NCBI GenBank assembly: GCA_023392595.1
Contig: JAEVYU010000061.1
Span: 97,868 to 161,867, forward strand
Origin: Bacillota bacterium
GTDB taxonomy: Bacteria > Bacillota > UBA4882 > UBA8346
Reading direction: 5' to 3'
DNA length: 64,000 nucleotides
Under the pieces are notes generated by a model. The model worked only from the letters and a program-made list of their open reading frames with translations, did no database searches and was not told the origin of the DNA. Below, in pieces: positions 52,932-62,900 of the stretch (its first letter is position 1; every line of letters begins with the position of its first letter). A program made the translations under genes and the position numbers.

Positions 52932-53942
52932 TTAGGCTGAAACTTGCACAGACTTTTGGCTGCCCCGGTAACTTGTTCCTCCGGCGAGGGCGTTAGCCCA
53001 TTTACCGCATTTATCACCCCAGCGGGCTATGGGCTCACCTTCTAAATCCACTTGAATGACTTCACAAGCATTGGGGCAACCGTCGCAATTAAAGGTTTTT
53101 GGCGTAAATTGCAAATCTGCCGTGTCAAATCCGGCAAAGTTGGTTTGTGCGTTATTTTTTTCAATGTAATCTTTGGCAAGAAGCGCTGCGCCAATAGCTC
53201 CCATTACATTAAAATGTTTTGGAATAATGATTTCATGCTTTAATTCTTTTTCTAAGGCAGCCACAATTCCCTTATTTGCAGCCACACCACCCTGAAAAAC
53301 ATAGGGGGGGTCCAGTACTTTTCCCCGGCATAGATTAGTGATGTAGTTCCGAATCAAGGCCTCACAAAGTCCTTTGATAATGTCCGCCTTGGAAAAACCG
53401 AATTGTTGTTTGGCTATCATATCCGATTCCGCAAATACCGTACATCGGCCGGCAATCCGGATGTTTTCGGTGGATGAAAGAGCCAGATCTCCAAATTGTT
53501 CAATGGGAATTTTGAGCCGTTCGGCTTGATGATCCAAAAACGAGCCGGTTCCTGCGGCACAAACCGTATTCATCGCAAAATCCACAACCATTTGATCCCG
53601 GAGTAAGATAACTTTTGAATCCTGACCGCCGATTTCAAAAATAGTCCTAACTTCCGGATAATAATGGGTCACTGCAGTAGCGTGAGCCGTAATTTCATTT
53701 TTCACAATATCGGCTCCAATAATTATCCCGGCAAGTTGCCGTCCGCTGCCGGTTGTACCAACCCCAAGAATCTGGAGATCCGGCTTTTCGTTCTGAAGTT
53801 GCTTGATTCCTTTTTTTATGCATTCCAAAGGTTGTCCATTGGTCCGTATGTACTGCTGCGATAAAATTACACTTTCCGGACTCACTGCGACAATATTGGT
53901 ACTGACCGAGCCAACGTCAACTCCTAAAAACGCCTTCGTCAT
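52932..53942 (-). CDS. acyl-CoA dehydratase activase (HgdC/BcrA family ATPase)
   Basis: 336 residues. The ASKHA-fold ATPase has LGVDVGSVSTNIVAV, GVGTTGSGRQLA and IFEIGGQDSKVILL. NTVCAAGTGSFLDHQAERL and GRCTVFAESDMIAKQQ carry the two Cys (CAAGTG and GRC) that bridge the dimer's [4Fe-4S] cluster. Family members activate 2-hydroxyacyl-CoA dehydratases by ATP-driven electron transfer. A Cys-rich C-terminal tail (CDGCPNACE) is extra. No dehydratase subunits are in the window. It is the last gene of the leftward set. Confidence 0.9.
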   Translation of the reverse strand: MTKAFLGVDVGSVSTNIVAVSPESVILSQQYIRTNGQPLECIKKGIKQLQNEKPDLQILGVGTTGSGRQLAGIIIGADIVKNEITAHATAVTHYYPEVRTIFEIGGQDSKVILLRDQMVVDFAMNTVCAAGTGSFLDHQAERLKIPIEQFGDLALSSTENIRIAGRCTVFAESDMIAKQQFGFSKADIIKGLCEALIRNYITNLCRGKVLDPPYVFQGGVAANKGIVAALEKELKHEIIIPKHFNVMGAIGAALLAKDYIEKNNAQTNFAGFDTADLQFTPKTFNCDGCPNACEVIQVDLEGEPIARWGDKCGKWANALAGGTSYRGSQKSVQVSA

Positions 53943-53952
53943 TTTATTCCTC

Positions 53953-55041
53953 CTAGGCAGTGATTTGTTTTTTTCTCGTTCTTAATAATTCTATAAAAGC
54001 TTCAATTCGGGTCATATTATTGGCGATACCTGATTGTTCATCAAGGGCCAATGTTAAAACCGGAATTTGATGATCCCGGGAGATTTGTGGAGCAATACTC
54101 TGGGTTACCAACTCCGGTAAACAGGCAAAAGGCATCAGGTGAATGATTCCGTCGAAACCCTTTTTCTTATAATCGACGATAGAACCGACATTTTCTATTT
54201 CATGCCCACCAATGGGAATTTCCATGTACTGTTTAGCTGCTTTCAGTATGCTGGCATTGAATTTTCCAAAGGGTCTGGGAATATTATCATCAATCCATGT
54301 TGAAATACACATGGATCGTGAGACTTCGCAGCCTAAGTCGCCCATCACTTCAGCTATGTTCATATTAATAGACGCCTCCATAACCACGAATATTTCACCA
54401 ATAATCCCAATTCGAATCTTTTGGCTTTCAGGAACTTCTCTGATGGGGATGGCCTTCAGCATTGATAAACCATCCCGATAAAGCCGCCGCACATCCCGTA
54501 GTTTTTGGGCTTCCTTATAAAAACGCTGAGTTATTTTGTCAAAAACCTTGGTAAACGAACCCTTTTCCACTTCATAGGCCCTATTTTGTTCTACTATTTT
54601 CTGTAAACGGTCGACGGCTTGAGCCATCCGATAAACCGTATAAATGACATTGGCAACTTTGGCCCATGAGTTTTTTCCTTTTAGTAATGAGACGTTTTTC
54701 CAAAATTGGCCCGGATCATCAAAAATGCTATCAAATACGATAATATTTACATCATAGCCTAAGCTCTGAAGGGTTCTACGGTGGACCTCATTATAAAACC
54801 CCGCTCTGCAAGGTCCGTTTCCTCCGGAAGTTACAATCGTGTCGGCGCCCAAATCCAAAGCCTCAATATAGGACCCAAGGACAACTTTATAAGGAAAACA
54901 GGCAAATTCGGGGCTGTATTTCACTCCTAAACGTATGGTATGTTGACTTGGCCTGGGCGGCTCAATGACTTCATGCCCTAAGAGTTCAAAAATTTTATGA
55001 TAAATAATCGTCGAACCCATATAAGGAAAGGTTATTTTCAT
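53953..55041 (-). CDS. HgdB/activase-associated protein (CoA-substrate-specific activase family)
   Basis: 362 residues. It opens KITFPYMGSTIIYHKIFELLGHEVIEPP and contains SPEFACFPYKVVLGSYIEAL, GGNGPCRAGFYNEV and a late IHLMPFACLPELVTQSI. This resembles the HgdB-like iron-sulfur scaffold found fused to activases in large multi-domain CoA activase proteins. Several Cys (ACFPY, GPCRAG, PFACLPE) could bind an Fe-S cluster. The start follows the stop codon of the preceding gene with no gap, so the pair is coupled. Here the unit is split into separate proteins. Confidence 0.8.
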   Translation of the reverse strand: MKITFPYMGSTIIYHKIFELLGHEVIEPPRPSQHTIRLGVKYSPEFACFPYKVVLGSYIEALDLGADTIVTSGGNGPCRAGFYNEVHRRTLQSLGYDVNIIVFDSIFDDPGQFWKNVSLLKGKNSWAKVANVIYTVYRMAQAVDRLQKIVEQNRAYEVEKGSFTKVFDKITQRFYKEAQKLRDVRRLYRDGLSMLKAIPIREVPESQKIRIGIIGEIFVVMEASINMNIAEVMGDLGCEVSRSMCISTWIDDNIPRPFGKFNASILKAAKQYMEIPIGGHEIENVGSIVDYKKKGFDGIIHLMPFACLPELVTQSIAPQISRDHQIPVLTLALDEQSGIANNMTRIEAFIELLRTRKKQITA

Positions 55042-56025
55042 TTAAGCGCACTCCGTTTTCGATTTCTTCTTGGCTATCATATCAACAAATGCTTCCACCC
55101 TGGTTTGTAAATGGTTTTCACCGGTGTGTTCATCAATCCGGACCGTCATGAAAGGCTTTTGATACTTAGCCGAATCAAGTTCCAATACTTTGCCTAAAAA
55201 TGAATCGGGTCCGCAACCAAAGGCGGTAACGTGAATTACACCGTCAAAACTGGGATCTTCAAAGAAATGATAAGCACCTGCTAGTAATTTATTTGAAAAA
55301 GTCCAAAAAAGTGTGCGGGGAAACCTTTTAAGTTGCTTTTGGATTCCATCTTGATCCAGCATTTCAAAAGTAACCACTTCGGCTCCAAGTCCGCGGAGCC
55401 GATTTAAAATGTCCATACTGATGAAGTTATCATAAACGTTGTAGACATAACCGATAACACCTATTCTTAGCGGCTTTTTCATAGAAGAACATTTTTTCCC
55501 TGTTAGGATTCGCTCGTTGGCCTGCCTGCAATCATATCCTTCCAAAAGGGAATATTCACGAAAATCCGCCCATTTTGCCCGGGCACGCTGAATCGCTTTC
55601 TTGATTGTTTGGCGACTGTCCGTAAAAAGTTTACCGATAGCGATATATTCACGACTTTCAGAGATATCATCAGTTTTAGCATTGATAAAGTGGGTCAGCA
55701 TTCTCTCCTGAAGTTCAGGAACAGTCTGGCGAAGCATATCCGGAAGCCCCAAAAATTTAGGACAAAAAGTATCCCTTTTCCAAATCGAAACAAAACGGGG
55801 GATGTAAAGATAGTCGACTTTCTGGTCCAATAATTCCACGACATGACCGGTATAAATTTTCATCGGTACACAGATCTCGGGAACGGAATGGCGTACTCCT
55901 TTATCAAGTATGGCTTTATTGGTTGACGGAGTCTGAACGGTCTCCTGTCCAAGTTCCTCAAAAAAAGTTTTCCAAAAACTGATATAATACGGATGGAGTA
56001 ATGCGGATGGAATGCCGATTTTCAT
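55042..56025 (-). CDS. DUF2229/activase-associated protein
   Basis: 327 residues. It opens KIGIPSALLHPYYISFWKTFFEELG and contains VRHSVPEICVPMKIYTGHVVEL, VDYLYIPRFVSI, then late VIHVTAFGCGPDSFLGKVLEL. This matches DUF2229, found in large CoA-substrate-specific enzyme activases. Conserved Cys are in EICVP, DTFCP and FGCGPD. First of three genes transcribed together; about 125 bases after tetR. It probably forms a complex with the other two proteins. Confidence 0.8.
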   Translation of the reverse strand: MKIGIPSALLHPYYISFWKTFFEELGQETVQTPSTNKAILDKGVRHSVPEICVPMKIYTGHVVELLDQKVDYLYIPRFVSIWKRDTFCPKFLGLPDMLRQTVPELQERMLTHFINAKTDDISESREYIAIGKLFTDSRQTIKKAIQRARAKWADFREYSLLEGYDCRQANERILTGKKCSSMKKPLRIGVIGYVYNVYDNFISMDILNRLRGLGAEVVTFEMLDQDGIQKQLKRFPRTLFWTFSNKLLAGAYHFFEDPSFDGVIHVTAFGCGPDSFLGKVLELDSAKYQKPFMTVRIDEHTGENHLQTRVEAFVDMIAKKKSKTECA

Positions 56026-56149
56026 GATTCAATTTTACCTCCAGCTGAGTGACTCGTAAAACTCCCTATCAATAAATACCAAAACTCAAGTGAACTCTTA
56101 CGAAAGCAGAGAATTTCTTAACCTTTATCAAATGCGCTGAAATGTTCCT

Positions 56150-56776
56150 CTAATCTGCGTTTAGCCTTGGATTTGCCGATAGTTCGACAACATCAAGTAC
56201 CCGTTCCATTTCTTTTTCAACTTCGTCCCAATCAATGGGGAACGAAAAAAAATGTTTTTGAAAGACTAAGGTGACCATGTCGCCAACACAAATTCTCAAT
56301 ATTGTGCGGGCCCTTTCGATTGGGATTCCCATTTTGGCTGCTATTAGCTGTTCAATCATATCGATAAGTTCAAATAACTTCCCGAAAAACTTATTCTTGG
56401 CTAAAATCATTAATTCATCGTTATACTGCATTTCCATCAAAACAATTTTAACCAATTCAAAATTATTTTCCAAGAATTCCAAACGATCCACTAATATGGT
56501 TTTCAAAAAATCCCGGGTTGGATAATCTTTTGATATTTCCACCTTTTCAAGAAGCGGTGTAATCTCGATATTATCCAGTAACTGGCCCATCGCCTTCTGC
56601 ACAATCTCTCTTAATAATGATGGTTTATCACGATAATACTTAAAAATAATCGTCTCCGACAGCCCGGCTTCTTTGGCTATGGAAGCGGTGGTTGTGGCTT
56701 TAAAACCATTCAAAGCAATCAGCTTTATGGCTGCATTCAAAATTTTCTCTTGGGTTTCCGCTTTTTTATTATTCAT
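56150..56776 (-). CDS. TetR-family repressor
   Basis: 208 residues. An N-terminal TetR helix-turn-helix (about 8-55) reads KILNAAIKLIALNGFKATTTASIAKEAGLSETIIFKYYRDKPSLL. The C-terminal ligand domain is helical without close relatives I can name. ATG 56776, behind GGGAGC. Just upstream lies a perfect palindrome (56814-56837), so it is probably self-regulated. The activase genes follow in the same direction and may be in its regulon. Confidence 0.9.
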   Translation of the reverse strand: MNNKKAETQEKILNAAIKLIALNGFKATTTASIAKEAGLSETIIFKYYRDKPSLLREIVQKAMGQLLDNIEITPLLEKVEISKDYPTRDFLKTILVDRLEFLENNFELVKIVLMEMQYNDELMILAKNKFFGKLFELIDMIEQLIAAKMGIPIERARTILRICVGDMVTLVFQKHFFSFPIDWDEVEKEMERVLDVVELSANPRLNAD

Positions 56777-56813
56777 TCATTGCTCCCTATGATAAACCCA
56801 TTGAACAAAACAA

Positions 56814-56837
56814 AAAAGTAAGTCCTCACTTACTTTT
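56814..56837. promoter_or_regulatory. TetR operator palindrome
   Basis: AAAAGTAAGT-CCTC-ACTTACTTTT: two perfect ten-base arms around a four-base centre, about 40 bases upstream of the tetR start. The form is typical of TetR-family operators. Confidence 0.75.
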
Positions 56838-57045
56838 GAGTATAACATTTTTATCCAATCCGTGCAACTTTTCTTAGTTGAACATACCAGATTAATTATT
56901 GAATAGGTACTTATTTAAGCTTCTTTTTTTAAATTTGCCCATTTATTCACTTTAAATTTTTTTCATGATATTTCAATATGATTCTCGATATGAATAATAT
57001 ACCAAGAACCAATCATATTCTATATAATTATTAAGCACTCCCACC

Positions 57046-57639
57046 CTAACCCTCACCTTTACTGATGACACAATCAAAACTTTTTTTATACAAAAAAGCG
57101 CTGATAAACAAAGAAAAAATTGGATCGGCTCTCCAATAGCCAAAAAAGTAGTTGAGGCAGAGGCTAAAGATCAGGCTCACTGAAATCAACATATAAAACC
57201 TGATATCATAGAAACCCGTTTTAATTTTAGATTTAGGTGAATCCTTACTGTGGTAAAACCAGAAGGTTAATGCCGGTGTAAGGGCTAATGAACAAAAAGC
57301 GACGATAATTCCGGCCATTGACCGCAAAGGAGGTGTTTTTAAAATCAATACTTTAAGCGACTGAATTAATACCCAGGAGCCTCCAAAAAATGAAACAATT
57401 GCGATAGATATCATCGGCTTGTTCAGGGTCATTCCTATGGAAGGGGATTTTTTCTGCAACACTTTATGAAGACGCCTAACAATAATGAAATTACTTATTG
57501 TTTCAATCACACTTATCAAACCGAAACTGAGCAAAGCGATACTTTGCGACAACATACCGAAGAAAATAGCAAAAAAAACTTCAAGAACATTGTAAAAAAT
57601 AACCAAATATTGCATTTGAGTTTGGGATCTTTTGAACAT
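57046..57639 (-). CDS. CDF/TMEM163-like membrane protein
   Basis: 197 residues with about five or six hydrophobic helices. The start (QYLVIFYNVLEVFFAIFFGMLSQSIALLSFGLISVIETISNFIIV) and the end (WRADPIFSLFISAFLYKKSFDCV) resemble the membrane half of cation diffusion facilitators. The usual metal-binding Asp pair of helix 2 is replaced (GLISVIETIS), and no His/Asp pair is visible in helix 5. No cytoplasmic domain is present. It may be a transporter of changed specificity or a structural relative. ATG 57639 has CGAGGT. Confidence 0.6.
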   Translation of the reverse strand: MFKRSQTQMQYLVIFYNVLEVFFAIFFGMLSQSIALLSFGLISVIETISNFIIVRRLHKVLQKKSPSIGMTLNKPMISIAIVSFFGGSWVLIQSLKVLILKTPPLRSMAGIIVAFCSLALTPALTFWFYHSKDSPKSKIKTGFYDIRFYMLISVSLIFSLCLNYFFGYWRADPIFSLFISAFLYKKSFDCVISKGEG

Positions 57640-57768
57640 TTTGATACCTCGATTTATCGATAAGGTTTGGTGGTTTTAGCTATTCTTCAATCCAATTCGG
57701 GACTTTTCATTAAATTTATTCAGCAACCGAATTAATGTTAAATTAAATCAAAAATTGATGCAATTTTG

Positions 57769-57797
57769 TTGTCAAATACTACTATTGGTAGTAAATT
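57769..57797 (+). promoter_or_regulatory. promoter of the riboswitch/HD-GYP transcript
   Basis: TTGTCA (57769-57774), a 17-base spacer and TAAATT (57792-57797). The spacer region contains an ACTAC-TATTG-GTAGT palindrome (57778-57792) that could be an operator. Confidence 0.5.
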
Positions 57798-57806
57798 AGA
57801 TATGAT

Positions 57807-57919
57807 AAACAACATAATAGATAAAGGCAAACCCGGTGAAAACCGGAGACGCAAAACTACGGGTCTAAGGTCGTTTTTTTTAAGGCTATGATCGCCGGGT
57901 CGCCTAATTGATGTTGTTT
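57807..57919 (+). ncRNA. class I c-di-GMP riboswitch (GEMM-I)
   Basis: The core reads AAAGGCAAACC, a CCGGT-GAAA-ACCGG hairpin with the GNRA tetraloop, GACGCAAAACTACGGGTC and, after a U-rich variable loop, GCCGGGTCGCC. These are the conserved parts of GEMM-I: the GCAAA strand and the GACGCAAA-CTAC-GGG box. An outer stem AAACAACAT (57807-57815)/ATGTTGTTT (57911-57919) encloses it and is followed by U's. It precedes an HD-GYP gene by 34 bases, so c-di-GMP should control production of an enzyme that degrades it. Confidence 0.88.
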
Positions 57920-57952
57920 TTTATTTGATAATTTTTACGTTTTGGAGAAAAA

Positions 57953-59035
57953 ATGCTCATCTTGTCAATCAACAGCGTAACCAATCAAATGCACCTGGCA
58001 AAAAACATCTATTCCGCTGATGGAAATACTTTACTTGCTGCAGGAACCCGCCTAAGTGATCATTTTATTAAAAAATTAAAACGATTCGGTGTATCCACTG
58101 TTTACATTTCAGATAAATATATTGGAAAAATCGAAGTTGATGAATTGATTAAAACTCAAACGAAAAATGAAGCAACGCGAATTACCAAGGAGGTAATGAA
58201 TAACATTCGTCAAGACAAAACCTGGGATGGAAAAGATATTCACCAAGTCATTGACCGGGTCATTGATGAATTATTTGAAAATCATGATATTCTATATAAC
58301 TTAGTAGAAATTAGGGCCATGAATGATTATCATTACGCCCACAATGTTGCTGTTTGCATATTATCCCTCATGACCGGAATTACCCTGTGTTATAATTATC
58401 AGCAATTAAAACAACTTGGTACCGGAGCCCTCCTTCATGACGTCGGAAAGTCAAAGATTTCCTTGAAAATCCTCAACAAAAAAGGCAATCTCACACAGAA
58501 AGAATACGAAGAAATCAAAAAACATCCCTCCCTCGGTTATGAGATCCTGAAACAAAGTAAGAATATTAACGAGGAAGAAGCTTTTATCGCTTGGCAACAC
58601 CATGAACGATTCGACGGCTCAGGATATCCATTAGGCCTTCGAGGTACGGAAATATGTGAGCCTGCGCGAATCGTGGCTCTCGCTGATGTTTATGATGCAA
58701 TGTCAACAGACCGGATCTATCGGAAAAGATTCTTACCCCAAGAAGTGGTTGAATATATTCGCGACCAAGGGCCAAGTCAATTTGATCCCGAATTATCAAA
58801 AGTCTTTTTAGAAAATATAGCTCCTTTCCCAATCGGAAGCATGGTTCTCCTAAACAACGGTCAAAAAGGAATCGTTGCCTATGTCTCCAAAGATTTTCCA
58901 GCCCGGCCCTTAATTAAAATGATTTGTGATCGAAACGGTAATTTGATAAAGGAACCGGAGGAAAAAGATTTAAAAAAGGATTTAACCTTGTTTGTCCTCA
59001 AAACATTGAAAGACGATGAGATGGGTGTTCATTAA
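57953..59035 (+). CDS. HD-GYP domain c-di-GMP phosphodiesterase
   Basis: 360 residues. ATG 57953, behind TTGGAG. The N-terminal part (about 1-110) resembles DUF3391-like regions preceding HD-GYP domains. The HD part has GTGALLHDVGKSKI near residue 160. The GYP motif HHERFDGSGYPLGL is near 216, followed by RIVALADVYDAMSTDRIYRK, which holds further metal ligands. Such enzymes hydrolyse c-di-GMP, mostly to GMP, with a two- or three-iron centre. The C-terminal extension (about 290-360) is a small beta domain. The gene is controlled by the upstream riboswitch. Confidence 0.93.
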   Translation: MLILSINSVTNQMHLAKNIYSADGNTLLAAGTRLSDHFIKKLKRFGVSTVYISDKYIGKIEVDELIKTQTKNEATRITKEVMNNIRQDKTWDGKDIHQVIDRVIDELFENHDILYNLVEIRAMNDYHYAHNVAVCILSLMTGITLCYNYQQLKQLGTGALLHDVGKSKISLKILNKKGNLTQKEYEEIKKHPSLGYEILKQSKNINEEEAFIAWQHHERFDGSGYPLGLRGTEICEPARIVALADVYDAMSTDRIYRKRFLPQEVVEYIRDQGPSQFDPELSKVFLENIAPFPIGSMVLLNNGQKGIVAYVSKDFPARPLIKMICDRNGNLIKEPEEKDLKKDLTLFVLKTLKDDEMGVH

Positions 59036-59073
59036 AGAACTTAAGTAACTCCCTTGCCTGGACTTTTGATCAA

Positions 59074-59922
59074 TCACAACATTTTCCAAGCACTTTCCAC
59101 CGTGTTTTTCATTAACATGGCAATCGTCATCGGTCCTACTCCACCGGGAACCGGAGTCAGCCAACCAGCCACTTCCGCAACAGAATTGAAATGAACATCT
59201 CCGACAAGTTTTCCTTCAGCGTTAACACTTGTGCCAACATCTATCACCACTGCTCCCGGTTTTACCATGTCACCCCTGACGAGTTCGGGCTTACCTACTG
59301 CTGCAATTAATATATCGGCTCTTCTGCAAATTACCCCCAGATCGCTGGTTTTAGAATGACAAACAGTAACTGTGCCGTGTTCTCGTAAAAGTAACATCGC
59401 TTGTGGTTTGCCTACAATGTTACTACGTCCGACCACGACACATTCTTTTCCTGTTATTGATACCCCGGTCGACTTAATAAGTTCCATAACTCCCGCCGGA
59501 GTGCATGATATAAAACCCGGAATGCCAATCATCAATTTACCCACATTGATCGGATGAAATCCATCAACATCTTTTGATGGCGCAATCCTTTCGATGACCT
59601 GAGCTTCATTCAATTGTCCGGGCAAAGGCAATTGGACTAAAATACCATAAATTTTAGGGTTTTGATTGAGCTCATCGATTAACCGGATCAATTCAGCTTG
59701 AGTAGTTTCTCCCGCCAAAACATGTTCTTGGGAATAAATGCCCAACTCGGCACAAACCTTCTTTTTCATATTGACATACTTACGGGAAGATGGGTTATCC
59801 CCTACAATCACGACAGCCAAACCAGGCTGTCTCCCCTTTTGTGTCAAATCGGTAATTCTCAATTTTAACTCGGCTTTAATTTTGGAGGCCAGGGCTTTCC
59901 CATCAATAATGTTAGCAGACAT
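59074..59922 (-). CDS. folD: bifunctional methylene-THF dehydrogenase/cyclohydrolase FolD
   Basis: 282 residues, canonical length. It interconverts 5,10-methylene-, methenyl- and 10-formyl-tetrahydrofolate with NADP. Blocks are VGDNPSSRKYVNMKKKVCAELG with the catalytic Lys, GILVQLPLPGQLN, PSKDVDGFHPINVGKL, VVGRSNIVGKPQAMLLL and the closing TPVPGGVGPMTIAMLMKNTV. ATG 59922 with AGAGGTG. It lies 12 bases after the PHP-UvrD gene and is likely co-transcribed. Confidence 0.97.
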   Translation of the reverse strand: MSANIIDGKALASKIKAELKLRITDLTQKGRQPGLAVVIVGDNPSSRKYVNMKKKVCAELGIYSQEHVLAGETTQAELIRLIDELNQNPKIYGILVQLPLPGQLNEAQVIERIAPSKDVDGFHPINVGKLMIGIPGFISCTPAGVMELIKSTGVSITGKECVVVGRSNIVGKPQAMLLLREHGTVTVCHSKTSDLGVICRRADILIAAVGKPELVRGDMVKPGAVVIDVGTSVNAEGKLVGDVHFNSVAEVAGWLTPVPGGVGPMTIAMLMKNTVESAWKML

Positions 59923-59934
59923 ATAAACACCTCT

Positions 59935-62900
59935 TTAGCTAAATAATTCCAACTGTTTGACTTGCCCTGCATGACTCTTCACTACCATCTTTTCCATCAC
60001 ATCGGAAGGAAAGAGTTTGAAAAAACGTGAGGCTTCAACCGATACTTGCTCTCCATAGCGAGTCCGGAATTGCGAATTTATCAAATATAGCTGCTGTTTA
60101 GCTCTGGTCACCCCTACATAAAATAATCTTTGTTCTTCGTTAACCGTATCCGGAACTGGCTCACTACCATAGGGTAAAAGACCTTCTTCTACACCGGTAA
60201 TAAAGACAACCGGAAACTCTAATCCTTTGGCTGCATGGATTGTTGATAGAGTAATCGCTTCGGTGCTGAAAGTCTTATCTCCTTTCCGGAAAATATCAGC
60301 CTCAAGCGCAAGGGGTAAGGAGCGAAACAATTCATCCAAGCTCCGGTAATTCTCACAAATCTTTTTAAACCTTTCCAGTTCCTCGGTTTCGACCGGGTCC
60401 ATTCTCAATACCCAATCATCAACGATCTCAGAAGTTTTCTTGCCCATTTGGTCTTTATAATATTGTACAACACCATGAAATTGCCGCAGTTGATTTAACT
60501 TCTCGGGCACCAGCTCGGCAGCAAATAGATCGCTCAATTGATTTGTAGATTGATGCTTAATTAAGTCTATTAACTCATCTACATCTGCATTTTTAAAACC
60601 CCAACGGGGTTGCCGCAAATTAGCCCGGAGCAAAAAAAGATCGTCCGGTTCATAAAGATAACGAAAAAATGTTATGAAGTCTTTTACGGTTGAAGCCTCC
60701 AATGTTCCAGTCGGCCCTACTACCCGGTAGGGAAGACCGGCGAATGCTAACGCTTGTTCTATGACCAGCGCTTGTTTTGAAGTGCGGTACAAAATCGCCA
60801 CATCGTTGAAGCTGCATGAACCGGCATTGAATATTTTATTACTTCCCTTTCCTCTTCGGTTATGAGCCGTGATCATGGTTGCCCCCCCAAGTAAATCGTT
60901 TATCTCATTCACGATAAACTTTGCGGCATCTTTCTCGCTGGGGGCTTCCAAATGAACGATAACGGACGGATTAACCCGGTTATCTTCGGGAAGGGTTTGC
61001 CGGTATTGCTGGGAAATCAACGAATTTGCCGCCTTAACCAAAATCGAAGAAGCCCGGTAATTGCGACTAAGATGATATGAAACAGCCTTGGGAAAAGCTT
61101 TTTCGGTTTCAAGCTCCTTGAAAAAACGAGCACTCGCTCCCCGGAAACCATAAATCGACTGATTTGGGTCGCCGATAACCATCAAATTTTGATTGTCTTC
61201 AGCCCATAATTTGATCAATTTGTATTGAATCGGGTTAATGTCCTGAAATTCATCAACCAATATGTATCGAAATTGCCGCTTTATGGGTAAAAGCCATTCT
61301 GGATTTTGCTCCCATAAATCAATAGCATTTAACAAAACATCATCAAAATCCATACGCTGGTATTGCTGTAGACTTTCTTGATAAGCCTGATATATCTCGG
61401 AAACTTTCGATGGTATCGTTAATTCGGTGTCCCACAGATATTTATTTTTTACCAAAGAAATAATCAAAGCCGCCTCACGAGCAGTCATCGGAATACGATT
61501 GCGCCGTAATACTTCCTCAATAACTTCCCTGGCCTCATACTCGTCTAAAAGTTTCAAATTGTAAGGCTGCGGATTTTGATTGATAATCCGCCAGGCGATA
61601 CTATGAAAGGTACCTAGATTTAAATGATTGACTCTTTTATCACCCTTAAAAAGCGCTATTACTCTAGTTTTAAGCTCTGCAGCTGCTTTATTTGTAAATG
61701 TTACTCCGGTTATTTCTCCAGGATTCACATCTTTTTCTTGAATCAAAAAAGCGATCCTTTCCACCAGCGTTCGTGTTTTCCCCGCGCCAGGACCAGCAAT
61801 AACCACGCAAACCGGCTGATCGGTCCGAATGATTGCCAACTGTTCCTGACTCAATTCACGCTCCGCCGAAGTGGATTGAGCTTTGAAAGCAGAGTCAGCT
61901 CCTATTTCAATCTGAGAGGCAATTTCTTTCATGATCGAACCTAGTAATGGTCCCTTTGGTTTTTCGCTAACTGTATCCGGTTCAAAAAGAGCAGCCTGGC
62001 CTTTCAAAGCTTGGCGATCATCTTCCCGGAGTACCGAAACAACTCCATAAGCTCCGTCATAACCCGGTTGTACTGAAACTTCACCAACTCGTAAACGCCG
62101 TATACCTTCGGCCACTAAAACTCCGGAAACCTTAGCGATGTCCGCCAGTTCCGTTTCCCGCAAAACCGTTAACTCAGGCCCAAAACTTCGCAACAATTCA
62201 TAATATAACCCTTCAACCTTGCGAGAGGCTACACCACAATGGATTGCCGATCCAATAATTTCCCTTAAGGGGACTAAGCTTTCATAAGGAAAAAAATCTG
62301 CCGGTTTAAAACCAGCCGGGCGGTCTGCAAGTTCAATGACCCGGTGAAGCACACCCACAGTAATCTTTCTCCCGCAAACCGGGCAGTTACCGGCTTTTAG
62401 AATCGTCTCTTCGGGAGTGAGGCAGACTTCACAATTTCGATGACCATCATAATGGTATTTTCCCTCTTCCGGAAAAAATTCAAGAGTTCCGGCAAATTGC
62501 TCCCTATCCTTGTGCTGAAGAGCATCTTTCAAACCTTGATAAGAGAACTCCCCATTAAAAAGATTGGCTTCTCTGGCTAAATTGGTTGGGTTATGGGCAT
62601 CAGAATTGGATACCAAGGTAAAACGATCCAATGCCGACCATTGCCAGTTCATAGCTGGATCTGATGACAATCCGGTTTCCAAGGCAAAAATATATTGAGT
62701 TAAATCTTCATAACATTCCGTAATATCATCAAAACCGGAATTGGATCCAAAAACCGAAAAATGTGGAGTCCAAATATGAGCCGGAATAAAGATTACTTCC
62801 GGGCAGACACCCAGTATGAGATCGAATAAGCGGTGACTATCCATACCCAAAATAGGTCTGCCGTCAGCACGAATATTCATACCCAACTGTTCTAACTTAT

